Shown: positions 12,772 through 21,748, numbered from the stretch's first letter. The stretch: DNA of 64,000 nt from Synechococcus sp. ROS8604 (GCF_014279655.1 NZ_CP047946.1:2294001-2358000); one strand, 5' to 3'. The notes: generated by a model not told the origin, from the sequence alone. Translations and numbers: made by a program.

Positions 12772-14112
12772 TCATCCACTCTCCATCGAGGCAACATCCT
12801 TCAAGGCCGTAGCCGTCAAGACCTCATGACCATCCTTGAGAACGGCCACATCATCTTCAATGCGGATACCAATGCCTTTCCAGCGGTCATCGATTTCCGG
12901 CTGGCCATCCGGAACCGGTAAGCGGTCACTGACATAGAGACCAGGTTCCACGGTGAGCACCATGCCTGGATCCAGTTCGACATGGTGCTCACCAAGCCTG
13001 TATGCGCCAACGTCGTGCACATCCAACCCAAGCCAGTGCCCCGTGCGGTGCATGTAGAGATGGCGGTAAGCACCCTGCTCAATGATTCCGTCAGCCTCTC
13101 CAGCCAAGAGTCCAAGATCCAACAGGCCCTCCACAAGCGCTCGCAAAGCGGTCTGATGCACCTCCTCCGCTGTTCCTCCAGGCCTCACGGTGGCAATGGC
13201 CGACTCCTGAGCACTCAGAACCAATTCATAGAGCGCGCGCTGTTCACCGCTGAAGCGGCCATTCACAGGAAAGGTACGGGTGATATCACCGTTGTAGTAG
13301 TCACCGATTGAGCACCCGGCGTCGATCAGCAACAGATCACCGTCCTTGAGCGGATCCTGATTGTCGATGTAATGCAGGACGCAGGCGTTATCACCTCCCG
13401 CAACGATTGAGCCATAGGCAGGGCCCCGTGCCCCTTGATCAAGGAAGTGAAACTCGATGAGGGCTTGCACCTGTCGCTCATTCATTCCGGGCTTCACAGC
13501 GGCACGCGCCAACTCATGAGCCTGGGCTGAAATGCGGCACGCCTCGCGCATCCGATCCAGCTCCGCTGGATCTTTGCGCAAGCGAAGTTCATGCAGGACC
13601 GGGCAGGGCGCCACCAGCCCTAAAGCCGCGGCTCCACGTCGCGACGCCCGATCCAATTGTTCAGACCAAACCTCGAGCACCACGGACTCCACCGCCGGGT
13701 GATGCCCCGTGCGGAAGGCAATGCCCTCGGCATCTTTCAGATACCCACGCAGATGTTGGGCCAATTCAGAGCGGGGATGGGCCACATCCGCGCCGAACTG
13801 ATCCACAGCCCCCTCTGTGCCCCACCGCCGCCCTGTCCAGACCTCGGCCCCTGGCTCACGAGGGTTCACAAACAATACGTAGCGCTCGCCTTCAGGCCGA
13901 TGGGGCAAAAACAGGGCGACGGCATCCGGCTCATCAAAGCCGGTGAGATACCAGAAGTCGCTGTTCTGACGAAAGGGCCACTCACAGTCGGCATGGTGTG
14001 TCATCAGGGTTGCCGCTGGAATCACAGCCGCCGCACCGCCAAGATGGGCCATGAACCGCTGACGCCGCTCGGCGTAACCCTGAGCATCAATTGGGAGCGA
14101 ACTATGAACCAC
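12772..14112 (-). CDS. pepP: Xaa-Pro aminopeptidase (aminopeptidase P)
   Basis: A cytosolic metallopeptidase releasing N-terminal residues before proline. The creatinase fold is visible: N-terminal domain with SDFWYLTGFDEPDAVAL, then the dinuclear metal ligands in LLIDAGCSIGDYYNGDITRTF, the His of HRTGHWLGLDVHDVG, and the Glu residues of VLTVEPGLYV and GIRIEDDVAV. I chose GTG 14110-14112 (VVHSSLPIDAQGYAERRQRF, 446 aa) because the ATG at 14154 adds residues unlike the family. The divergent start of the next gene is at 14166. Confidence 0.95.
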   Translation of the reverse strand: MVHSSLPIDAQGYAERRQRFMAHLGGAAAVIPAATLMTHHADCEWPFRQNSDFWYLTGFDEPDAVALFLPHRPEGERYVLFVNPREPGAEVWTGRRWGTEGAVDQFGADVAHPRSELAQHLRGYLKDAEGIAFRTGHHPAVESVVLEVWSEQLDRASRRGAAALGLVAPCPVLHELRLRKDPAELDRMREACRISAQAHELARAAVKPGMNERQVQALIEFHFLDQGARGPAYGSIVAGGDNACVLHYIDNQDPLKDGDLLLIDAGCSIGDYYNGDITRTFPVNGRFSGEQRALYELVLSAQESAIATVRPGGTAEEVHQTALRALVEGLLDLGLLAGEADGIIEQGAYRHLYMHRTGHWLGLDVHDVGAYRLGEHHVELDPGMVLTVEPGLYVSDRLPVPDGQPEIDDRWKGIGIRIEDDVAVLKDGHEVLTATALKDVASMESG

Positions 14113-14165
14113 GACGGAGACAGGGCACCAGGTAAACGTCAGGATGGCAGGCAAAGCATCCAGGC

Positions 14166-15179
14166 ATGACTCACGACCTGCTGATCCTGATTCTGCTTGT
14201 GGTCGTGGTCCTCACAGGATCCGCCTTGTGTTCTGGCGTCGAAGCTGCTCTGCTCTCCGTCAACCCTGTTCGCGTTCTCGAACTCGCCGGTCGATCCAAA
14301 CCGGTGTCCGGTGCAAGGAGATTGGCCCAACTCCGTCAGCGACTCGGCCGGACCTTGTCGGTTCTGGTGATTGCAAACAACGGCTTCAATATTTTCGGCA
14401 GTTTGATGCTCGGTGGCTACGCCGCTTGGCTGTTCGAAGACATGGGCATCAGCGCCGTGGCTCTGCCCCTGTTCTCCATTGGTCTCACCGTGCTGGTGAT
14501 TCTTTTGGGGGAGATCCTCCCCAAGGCGATCGGCACCCGACTGGCGCTGCCTGTTTCACTCGCGAGTGCTCCGGTCTTGCACCTGCTTGGCGTTCTCATG
14601 CGTCCGCTCGTCCTTCTCCTGGAAAGACTGCTGCCGGCCTTAACCCAGGAAAGCGAACTCAACACAGACGAAGAGGAGATTCGACTGCTGGCCCGTATGG
14701 GGTCCCAAACCGGCCAAATCGAAGCGGATGAAGCCGCGATGATCGCCAAGGTGTTCCAACTCAACGACCTCACCGCGAGGGATTTGATGACACCAAGGGT
14801 TGCTGCTCCGAGCTTGGACGGAGCGAGCACACTGATGCAGTTAAGATCCGCCCTGCTCGAAAACGAGGCGCAATGGTGGGTGGTCCTGGGTGATGCCGTT
14901 GACAAGGTTCTTGGTATCGCAAGTCGAGACCGATTGCTGGCGGCACTCGTTCAAAATCAAGGTCAACTCACCCCAGCCGATCTGAGCGAGCCCGTCGAAT
15001 TTGTGCCTGAAATGATTCGGGCCGATCGCCTGCTGACAGCCTTTCGTCGCGACAACAGCGGGGTTCGTGTTGTGGTGGATGAATTCGGAGGGTTTGTGGG
15101 CGTGATTGGCCCTGATGCGGTTCTGGCCGTGCTCGCTGGCTGGTGGCGCAAGTCAGCAGGAGCCAATGGGGCGTCATGA
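14166..15179 (+). CDS. CNNM/DUF21 membrane protein with CBS-like domain (CorC/TlyC family)
   Basis: 337 residues. The N-terminal DUF21/CNNM transmembrane region (residues 1-150) has SALCSGVEAALLSVNPVRV and LGEILPKAIGTRLALP, the signature of the family implicated in magnesium or cobalt efflux. The soluble part carries LNDLTARDLMTPRVAA (CBS region) and a VRVVVDEFGGFVGVIG motif. The long CorC C-terminal domain is absent, so this is a short form. It heads a chain of overlapping genes with the downstream GTPase (ATGA overlap), nadD and nadE. Confidence 0.88.
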   Translation: MTHDLLILILLVVVVLTGSALCSGVEAALLSVNPVRVLELAGRSKPVSGARRLAQLRQRLGRTLSVLVIANNGFNIFGSLMLGGYAAWLFEDMGISAVALPLFSIGLTVLVILLGEILPKAIGTRLALPVSLASAPVLHLLGVLMRPLVLLLERLLPALTQESELNTDEEEIRLLARMGSQTGQIEADEAAMIAKVFQLNDLTARDLMTPRVAAPSLDGASTLMQLRSALLENEAQWWVVLGDAVDKVLGIASRDRLLAALVQNQGQLTPADLSEPVEFVPEMIRADRLLTAFRRDNSGVRVVVDEFGGFVGVIGPDAVLAVLAGWWRKSAGANGAS

Positions 15180-16525
15180 CGACGTTCTCGCCTACATCCA
15201 CCACGGAGCGCTGCCTTTCACTGCTGCAAACCTGGCGATCTCAGCTTCAGCTCAACCGCCGGGAAGAAACCATTTTAGCGGGTTCGCTCAGGAGCTTGGA
15301 CCGGCAATTGGAGCGCTTATCGACTCGGAAGCTGCGCGTCGCGGTCTTCGGCCGCGTGGGAGTAGGGAAATCAAGCCTCGTCAATGCACTGATCGGTCAA
15401 GACCTCCTGGCCACCGACGTCGCTCACGGCTGCACGAGACAACAACAAGCGCTGCCTTGGACGATTTCCATTGCTGGTCTCCACGCGATTGAACTCGTCG
15501 ACACACCAGGAATCGATGAGGTTGCAGCGGAAGCGCGCGCGCGACTGGCAGCGCGGGTGGCCCTGCAGTCCGATCTTGTGCTGCTCGTGTTGGATGCCGA
15601 CATCAGCAGGGTTGAGCTCGATGCCTTGGAGACCTTAATCAGCAGTGGCAAGCCGGTGCTTCCCGTGCTGAACCGCAGTGACTGTTGCCCCCCAGAGCAA
15701 CTCGACAGCCTCCGGCAAAGCATCAGCCACAGGATCCGGGAGCGGTGTTACCGCAACCATCACGCAAGGATTCCTCAAGCGATTGCCGTTTCAGCCGCCC
15801 CTCGCAAAGCCTGCCAACGCTCAGATGGCCGGGTGCGCAGCGAGCGACAGCCAGCGATGGTGAAACCACTCCGCACTGCCGTGATCAATCTGCTGAAAGA
15901 GCAAGGCCAAGCCCTCTTGGCCTTAAACGCCCTCCGCCAAGCAGAACGGCTCCAACAACAACTGGAATTAGGGCGACTGGAGCGCCGACGACACGATGCG
16001 CAAGGCCTGATCGGCCGCTACGCAGCACTCAAGGCCACAGGGGTTGCGGCCAATCCTTTGGTGTTGCTCGATCTAGCCGGAGGCTTGGCCTGCGATACCG
16101 CTTTGGTGGTTCAGCTCTGCAAGCTCTATGACCTGCCGATGGGAGGCCCAGCAGCACGACGGCTGATGCAACGGCTATCAGGACATAACGCCATGTTGGG
16201 AGGCGTCCAACTGGGACTTCAGCTGGCGCTCTCTGGACTTCAACAGCTGTTGCTGATCGCCGCACCCTTTTCCGGAGGCTTGAGCCTGGGTCCAGCGGCC
16301 CCCGTCGCCGTCGCCCAGGCGGCTCTCGCTGTGCACACCACGCGCAGAACAGGTCGGCTCACAGCACGTTGGCTGGTCGATCAACGCGGTCGTGGCAGGA
16401 GGGGCAATCCAGCACCGACGACCCTCATGCGGCGCCTGGTACGCAGCGATACCGGCATGCAACGTCTGCTTGCCGAGTGGCCACAGCCGCCCAAGCGGCC
16501 CCGGCGTGACGGGCTCTTGCCATGA
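15176..16525 (+). CDS. Membrane-associated GTPase with DUF697-like C-terminus
   Basis: A P-loop GTPase of the Era/EngA-like class: G1 GRVGVGKSSLVNALIG near residue 65, G3 ELVDTPGIDEV, and G4 LNRSDC. The C-terminal half (residues 300-420) has hydrophobic, Gly-rich stretches typical of DUF697, which associate with membranes. Similar proteins are widespread in cyanobacteria, with function unknown. ATG 15176 (MTTFSPTSTTERCLSLL, 449 aa) overlaps the upstream TGA; an earlier in-frame ATG at 15143 lies inside the CNNM gene. The 3' end overlaps nadD by 4 bases. Confidence 0.85.
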   Translation: MTTFSPTSTTERCLSLLQTWRSQLQLNRREETILAGSLRSLDRQLERLSTRKLRVAVFGRVGVGKSSLVNALIGQDLLATDVAHGCTRQQQALPWTISIAGLHAIELVDTPGIDEVAAEARARLAARVALQSDLVLLVLDADISRVELDALETLISSGKPVLPVLNRSDCCPPEQLDSLRQSISHRIRERCYRNHHARIPQAIAVSAAPRKACQRSDGRVRSERQPAMVKPLRTAVINLLKEQGQALLALNALRQAERLQQQLELGRLERRRHDAQGLIGRYAALKATGVAANPLVLLDLAGGLACDTALVVQLCKLYDLPMGGPAARRLMQRLSGHNAMLGGVQLGLQLALSGLQQLLLIAAPFSGGLSLGPAAPVAVAQAALAVHTTRRTGRLTARWLVDQRGRGRRGNPAPTTLMRRLVRSDTGMQRLLAEWPQPPKRPRRDGLLP

Positions 16526-17100
16526 CTGCAACCATCGCCCTGCTCGGCACGAGCGCCGATCCACCAACGCTTGGGCATCAGGCTCTGCTTGAAGGCCTTT
16601 TGGATCACTTTCAACGCGTCGCCACCTGGGCTAGCGACAACCCAATAAAACGCCACGATGCCTGCCTCGAGCTCCGCAGCGAGCTGCTCCAGGCCTTGGT
16701 GATGGCCATCGACAACCCACGGGTGAGCATCGACCAAACCCTCAGCAGCCCGTTCACCATCACCACGCTTGAACGGGCAGCACGTCGATGGCCCAATCAC
16801 GAGCTCTGCTTTGTGGTGGGCAGTGATTTGGCCGCTCAGATCCCCCATTGGAAACAAAGCGAGCTTTGGCTCAAGCGCTGCCAGCTGGGGGTGGTGCCGC
16901 GGAAGGGTTGGCCGTTGGAGCCCGAACACCTCGAACGACTCCGCCAGCTCGGCGCCCAGATCACCGTGTTGCCCTTACAGATTCCTGAGACAGCCAGCTC
17001 AAGCATTCGCAAAATGAGCGCTGCGGATCAAATCCCAAAACCGCTTTGGCCCCTCCTCTTGCAGCACAATCTTTATGGACTCCAAGACGCTCCTTCCTGA
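16522..17100 (+). CDS. nadD: Nicotinate-nucleotide adenylyltransferase
   Basis: Adenylates nicotinate mononucleotide to deamido-NAD. 192 residues of nucleotidyltransferase fold: the N-terminal LLGTSADPPTLGHQ contains the (H/T)xGH ATP motif, FVVGSDLAAQIPHW is the substrate loop, and SSSIRKMSA near the C-terminus matches the ISSTxIR signature. The product is the substrate of NadE, encoded 6 bases downstream, so the pair forms the last two steps of NAD synthesis. Confidence 0.93.
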   Translation: MTATIALLGTSADPPTLGHQALLEGLLDHFQRVATWASDNPIKRHDACLELRSELLQALVMAIDNPRVSIDQTLSSPFTITTLERAARRWPNHELCFVVGSDLAAQIPHWKQSELWLKRCQLGVVPRKGWPLEPEHLERLRQLGAQITVLPLQIPETASSSIRKMSAADQIPKPLWPLLLQHNLYGLQDAPS

Positions 17101-17106
17101 ATTGCC

Positions 17107-18828
17107 ATGCGCATCGCCCTGGCCCAGACCAATCCTCTGGTGGGCGATCTGTCCGGGAACGCCAAACGGCTCCTAGACGCTTGTCTCAAAATCAGCCATC
17201 AGGCGCAGGGCTCCGCTCCCGCCCTTGTGGTGAGCCCAGAGCTTTCCCTTTGGGGATACCCACCTCGAGACCTGCTGCTGAGTCCTGAGCATCTCCAGCA
17301 GCAGAGCGAGGCCCTCAACCAGCTGCAACAGGGGCTTAGGGAGAAGCTGCCGCAAACGGCACTGCTGGTGGGGGTTGTGGAACCAGCCCCAGACCAGCAA
17401 CATCCACGACTCTTCAATGCGGCAGCCCTTGTAGAGGCCAACGGTTGGCGCGTCGTCGCCCGCAAACAGCTCCTTCCCACCTATGACGTCTTTGATGAAT
17501 CGCGTTATTTCAGACCTGCCAACCAACCCAGTGTTCTGAGCTTTGAATCGGAAGGGCAGACTTGGCGCCTGGGGCTCACCATCTGCGAAGACCTGTGGGT
17601 TGAGGATGCGCTTCAGGCACAACGCCTGGTGGGACCAGATCCGATTGCCAATCTCATCCCGGAGCAAGTGGATGTGTTGCTGAACCTCTCCGCGTCCCCC
17701 TTCGGAAGAACCAAAGCATCCATCCGACATCAGCTCAGCGCCCGCGCTGCCAACCGTCTTCATTGCCCAGTGATTTATGTGAACCAGGTGGGGGGCAACG
17801 ACGAATTAGTGTTCGATGGCGGCAGTTTCGTGATGACAGCCAGCGGTGAAGTGGCGTTGCAACTTCCCACCTGCCAGGAAGCCATCGCCTGCTGGGACAG
17901 CAGTGAAAGAGGTTCTGATGCATCGGCAGGCACGTCGGCCCCCACGGAAAGCGCTGATCTTGAGCAACTGTTCCAAGCCCTTGCGCTCGGCGTGCGGGAT
18001 TACGCCCAAAAATGCGGTTTTCAACGCGCCCTGCTGGGTCTGAGTGGCGGCATCGACTCAGCTCTTGTGGCGGTCATTGCAGCAGCGGCACTCAAAGCAG
18101 ACCGCGTGCAGGCTTTGCTCATGCCCTCTCCCTGGAGCTCTGTTGGGTCGATTGATGATGCAGAGGCGCTTGCAGAACGCCTGGGAATTTCCACGACAAC
18201 CGTACCCATTCAAACCTTGATGCAGGGCTTTGAAACCACCCTGACCCCGGCACTGGATCAAGCACCGTCGGGCGTCACGGCAGAAAACCTGCAGTCGCGC
18301 ATTCGAGGCACTTTGCTGATGGCTGTTGCCAATCAGCAAGGACAGCTCCTGCTCTCGACGGGCAACAAATCAGAACTTGCCGTGGGGTATTGCACCCTTT
18401 ACGGCGACATGAATGGAGGGCTCGCGGTGATCGGTGATCTCTACAAGTCCACGGTGTTTTCCCTCTGCCGCTGGTTAGACAGCTCTGATGCCATGGCCTG
18501 TCGCCAAGAACTTGGACTTCCAGAGCACAGCGACTTGATCGGACGAGAAATCCTGACCAAACCTCCGAGTGCTGAGCTACGCCCTGACCAACAGGACAGT
18601 GACTCCCTTCCCGACTACGCAACGCTCGATCCGCTTCTGAATGATTTGATCGAGAAGCACAGCTCGGGCACTCAATTGATCGCAGCTGGGCATGACCCGG
18701 CGGACGTGAAACGGATTGAGCAACTGTTTCGCCGCGCGGAATTCAAACGCCGCCAAGCTCCTCCTGTTCTGAAAGTGAGCCGACAGGCCTTCGGGACCGG
18801 TTGGAGGCTCCCAATCGCCGCCCGCTGA
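17107..18828 (+). CDS. nadE: NAD+ synthase, glutamine-hydrolysing
   Basis: A two-domain enzyme of 573 residues. The N-terminal glutaminase (nitrilase fold) has the Glu-Lys-Cys triad in VVSPELSLWGYPPRDLL, RKQLLPTYDVFDESRYF and LGLTICEDLW. The C-terminal synthetase carries the ATP-pyrophosphatase loop GLSGGIDSALVAVIAAAAL near residue 315 and LLSTGNKSELAVGYCTLYGD. It amidates deamido-NAD using ammonia channelled from glutamine. It directly follows nadD. Confidence 0.96.
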   Translation: MRIALAQTNPLVGDLSGNAKRLLDACLKISHQAQGSAPALVVSPELSLWGYPPRDLLLSPEHLQQQSEALNQLQQGLREKLPQTALLVGVVEPAPDQQHPRLFNAAALVEANGWRVVARKQLLPTYDVFDESRYFRPANQPSVLSFESEGQTWRLGLTICEDLWVEDALQAQRLVGPDPIANLIPEQVDVLLNLSASPFGRTKASIRHQLSARAANRLHCPVIYVNQVGGNDELVFDGGSFVMTASGEVALQLPTCQEAIACWDSSERGSDASAGTSAPTESADLEQLFQALALGVRDYAQKCGFQRALLGLSGGIDSALVAVIAAAALKADRVQALLMPSPWSSVGSIDDAEALAERLGISTTTVPIQTLMQGFETTLTPALDQAPSGVTAENLQSRIRGTLLMAVANQQGQLLLSTGNKSELAVGYCTLYGDMNGGLAVIGDLYKSTVFSLCRWLDSSDAMACRQELGLPEHSDLIGREILTKPPSAELRPDQQDSDSLPDYATLDPLLNDLIEKHSSGTQLIAAGHDPADVKRIEQLFRRAEFKRRQAPPVLKVSRQAFGTGWRLPIAAR

Positions 18829-18925
18829 TTTCAAGACGCATAGACCAGTGGCCAATCCGGCTGAGCAGGGTCAGATTGAAGGATCGTCTTCGGCAGCCAT
18901 GGCTCAATCCGTACTGACGGCTCCG

Positions 18926-20038
18926 ATGGCCACCATCGGAGTCCCCACAGAGATCAAGGTTGATGAGCAACGCGTCGCGCTGACACCGGATGCCGTCAAA
19001 GAACTCGTCACCCATGGACTGGAGGTGCGGATCCAGAGCGGTGCCGGCTCCGGAGCAGGCATTGACGACGAGGCCTTCGCCGCAGCAGGCGCAGAGATCG
19101 TGGATCAAGAACAAGCCTGGGGTGCTCACTTGGTTGTCAAGGTGAAGGAACCACAGCCGGAAGAATTCCGCTTTTTGCGAAATGACATGGTGCTGTTCAC
19201 CTACCTGCACTTAGCGGCTTACCCAGAGGTGGGAGAAGCTCTTCTCGCAGCTGGCACCACGGGGGTTGCCTACGAAACAGTGCAACTGGAAAACGGAACC
19301 CTGCCGCTGCTAGCGCCCATGAGCGAAATCGCTGGCAGGCTTGCCGCACAAGTGGGGGCTCGCTTGCTGGAGCGCCCCCAAGGAGGCAGAGGAGTGCTGA
19401 TCGGAGGCTGCACTGGTGTGCAACCAGCCCGGGTGGTGGTCCTGGGTGCAGGCACGGTGGGTTTGAATGCGGCGCGTCTGGTGGCTGCCATGGATGCGGA
19501 AGTGATGCTTCTGGATCGCTCCCCGGAACGGTTACGCAGCCTGGAGGCCTATCGAAGCGGACGCCTGATGAGCGTGGTGAGCAGCCGCGGGCTGCTCGAG
19601 CGCTTAATCCCCACTGCTGATCTTCTGATTGGCGCCGTCTTAACCCCTGGAGGCAGGGCACCAACGCTGGTCGATGAAGCGATGGTGAAAGGAATGAAGC
19701 CAGGCTCAGCGATCGTTGATGTGGCCATCGATCAAGGCGGCTGCATCGCCACGAGCCGCGAAACAACGCACACCAACCCCACCGTGACCATTCACGGTGT
19801 GCAGCATTACGCCGTGGGCAACATGCCTGGCGCCGTGCCGTTCACCTCCACTGAAGCCCTGGTGAGCGTGACCTTGCCTTACATCGTTGGCATCGCAGGG
19901 CGCGGCCTGGAGGAAGCGGTCACGGAGCGACCTGAATTGCTGTCTGGTCTCAATACGGTGCAGGGCTCCGTCTGCCATCCAGGCGTCGCCAAAGCCTTAG
20001 ACGTACCACCTCGTCATCCAATGGCCTGCTTGCGTTGA
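18926..20038 (+). CDS. ald: Alanine dehydrogenase
   Basis: NAD-dependent interconversion of alanine with pyruvate and ammonia. The N-terminus MATIGVPTEIKVDEQRVALT is the canonical family start, and this decided ATG 18926 (370 aa) over GTG 18848 and ATG 18899, which are also in frame and add Ser/Ala-rich residues. The substrate Lys lies in VKVKEPQPEEF, the catalytic His in TYLHLAAYPE, the Rossmann motif in VVLGAGTVGLNAARL, and the catalytic Asp in VDVAIDQGGC. It is separated from nadE by about 97 bases and from the AT-richer downstream island by a 110-base gap without a gene. Confidence 0.95.
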   Translation: MATIGVPTEIKVDEQRVALTPDAVKELVTHGLEVRIQSGAGSGAGIDDEAFAAAGAEIVDQEQAWGAHLVVKVKEPQPEEFRFLRNDMVLFTYLHLAAYPEVGEALLAAGTTGVAYETVQLENGTLPLLAPMSEIAGRLAAQVGARLLERPQGGRGVLIGGCTGVQPARVVVLGAGTVGLNAARLVAAMDAEVMLLDRSPERLRSLEAYRSGRLMSVVSSRGLLERLIPTADLLIGAVLTPGGRAPTLVDEAMVKGMKPGSAIVDVAIDQGGCIATSRETTHTNPTVTIHGVQHYAVGNMPGAVPFTSTEALVSVTLPYIVGIAGRGLEEAVTERPELLSGLNTVQGSVCHPGVAKALDVPPRHPMACLR

Positions 20039-20148
20039 TCAAACCCAGAAACAGTTCAAAGCAAGCACAGATATAGGCCCCAAACAAATCACTTCAAACG
20101 TATATATTCCAGCAGTTCGCCTCAAATCAAGAGACAAAGGACACAGAC

Positions 20149-21612
20149 ATGCCCAAATACTTATTTCGAGAAGGGGTGGACCTCAGCACAGATATTAACG
20201 ACATTGTTGTCACAACTCCCTATGCCACGCGATCAAATCCCCATCGCCAAACATTTCGCCTCAAAAACGCAAAAGAGCCCCTAAAAAAACTGCTCGCAGC
20301 ACTTTCTCAAGAAGGAGTCGAAAGCAATCAATATTTAGCATTACCAGAAACAACAGAATCTGCTGCCACGCATTTAGAGCTTGGACTGCAACTCAAAAAC
20401 CTTTACGAGAAGGGCTTACTGATTCACGCAATCGATGGATGCAACGGCAGGGCAATGTGCCTGCTGCCGATGAAACCAGGAATCAAACAACAACCCTGCC
20501 CAGACGACGGAAAGGCATTAAAACTTTCGAAATTTACCAGCATTCACCCCTGCCTTGAAGGCCTCGATGTCACAACTCCCTTATCACCCACAACGTTGCG
20601 ACTACAAGACCATCGGCTCTATCCACTCATCCAGAAGCTCCTGTCGCCCTGCACAACAGACATCATCAGGAACGTCCTCCCTGAAGATCTACGCATTCAC
20701 CATCGAGAGCTTATTTCCCTCTTACTTTCATCTGGCGTGGCCGGAATCTGCAATACAAATCACAATGCAGACATCGACCAGGAGGCCATCGAAGCTGGCT
20801 GGAACAGGCAAGACCTGAGCTTCCATCAACAGACGCGGCGCCATATTGTTGACTTCAAGGCACAAGAGTCTCTGCCAAAGCCAATCGACAGGAAGGCCCC
20901 ACCAGCGAAGCACCAAAGGATCATCCTCAGCACAGTCTCCTTACCAACACCATCGATCGACAATCAAAAAACAAATTTTTACCAGGTCATTCAACAAAGA
21001 CAATCGATTCGTACCTACGACTCCAATCCTGTCAGCGCTGAAGCTTTAGGCAATCTACTCTGGTATTCGATGCATACCCGAGAAGAGATTCTCTGCGACC
21101 CAGCCCTACCTCGATCCTATGAAGGCTTACTGAGACCTGTCGCCAGCGCTGGAGGCCTTCATTCCATTGAGCTCTATCTATGCATTCATCTATGCATCGG
21201 CATCAGCCCAGGCTTTTATCATTACGACTCTTTTGAGCACTCACTCGGAAAAATCAGCGACCTCAACAGACCATGCGAAAGCATGCTTGAAATGGCAGTC
21301 AATACAACATGCCGAGCACCTCAGGCTTCCTCAGTATCACCTGGCTATGGACAAAGGCCCGACGTCCTCATCGTGATGGCCGCGCGCTACGAAAGAAATG
21401 CAAGCCTTCATTCTGAAACCGGGCTGGCCTATGCCCTGATTCTTAAAGATGCAGGGTCGCTTTACCAGCAGCTTTATCTTGTTGCCACAGCTCTTCAGCT
21501 CGCCCCCTGTGGGTTGAGCTTCGGAAGCAGTGAATTGTTCGAACAAGCTTCCGGCATCTCCAGCAAGGCTGAATGTTCCGTAGGTGAATTCATGATTGGC
21601 AATCCCAAGTAA
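20149..21612 (+). CDS. Lone SagB/ThcOx-like FMN oxidoreductase with winged-helix N-terminal regions
   Basis: 487 residues with RiPP azoline-oxidase architecture. Residues 35-95 and 150-200 each look like a winged-helix unit (FRLKNAKEPLKKLLAALSQ ... LKNLYEKGLL; RELISLLLSSGV), as in the peptide-clamp region of ThcOx. Next come AGWNRQDLSFHQQTR (216-230), matching the W...FH.RSR linker motif, and a nitroreductase domain from 277 (QRQSIRTYDSNPVSAEALG; VASAGGLHSIELY). At the ThcOx/SagB KYGERGYRYAL motif it reads LHSETGLAYAL, so the catalytic Lys-Tyr pair seems absent. No cyclodehydratase or protease is nearby. Codon use is AT-richer than the flanks, suggesting transfer. The substrate is unknown. 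Confidence 0.82.
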   Translation: MPKYLFREGVDLSTDINDIVVTTPYATRSNPHRQTFRLKNAKEPLKKLLAALSQEGVESNQYLALPETTESAATHLELGLQLKNLYEKGLLIHAIDGCNGRAMCLLPMKPGIKQQPCPDDGKALKLSKFTSIHPCLEGLDVTTPLSPTTLRLQDHRLYPLIQKLLSPCTTDIIRNVLPEDLRIHHRELISLLLSSGVAGICNTNHNADIDQEAIEAGWNRQDLSFHQQTRRHIVDFKAQESLPKPIDRKAPPAKHQRIILSTVSLPTPSIDNQKTNFYQVIQQRQSIRTYDSNPVSAEALGNLLWYSMHTREEILCDPALPRSYEGLLRPVASAGGLHSIELYLCIHLCIGISPGFYHYDSFEHSLGKISDLNRPCESMLEMAVNTTCRAPQASSVSPGYGQRPDVLIVMAARYERNASLHSETGLAYALILKDAGSLYQQLYLVATALQLAPCGLSFGSSELFEQASGISSKAECSVGEFMIGNPK

Positions 21613-21647
21613 GCCATCAAAACAATGCCCCCATCCCCCATGGCTTA
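21610..21647 (+). terminator. Possible hairpin over the stop of the SagB-like gene
   Basis: TAAGCCAT at 21610-21617, which includes the stop codon, is the exact reverse complement of ATGGCTTA at 21640-21647. The loop is 22 bases and C-rich. There is no T-run. It may be a weak terminator or an RNA end-protecting stem. Confidence 0.4.
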
Positions 21648-21670
21648 AGAATGGCCAAAGAGCAAGACGG

Positions 21671-21748
21671 ATGAAAACCAGGAAGGGGAAACAGGAGCCT
21701 GGGGATCCAATCCCAACAGGGCAGGTAACAATCTGTTACGATTGGTGA
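21671..21748 (+). CDS. Possible 25-residue peptide upstream of hli
   Basis: An ATG-to-TGA reading frame of 25 codons, starting MKTRKGKQEPGDPIP and ending GQVTICYDW. It ends 16 bases before the hli start. The basic N-terminal part followed by a short tail with one Cys and one Thr is reminiscent of a leader-core peptide, and it sits 58 bases after the SagB-like gene. The last codons coincide with a GTAAC-N5-GTTAC dyad, so this stretch may instead be a promoter. I do not recognise a family. Confidence 0.3.
   Translation: MKTRKGKQEPGDPIPTGQVTICYDW
21725..21739. promoter_or_regulatory. GTAAC-N5-GTTAC dyad upstream of hli
   Basis: A perfect 5-bp dyad, GTAAC at 21725-21729 and GTTAC at 21735-21739, lies 25 bases before the hli start. 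It resembles an NtcA box (GTA-N8-TAC) but the GTA...TAC spacing is 9 rather than 8, so it is a poor NtcA site. Binding by another dimeric regulator is possible. Confidence 0.35.

Noticed and set aside
21725-21739. NtcA binding site before hli
   Set aside because: The GTA...TAC spacing is 9, not 8, so I list it only as an unassigned dyad.
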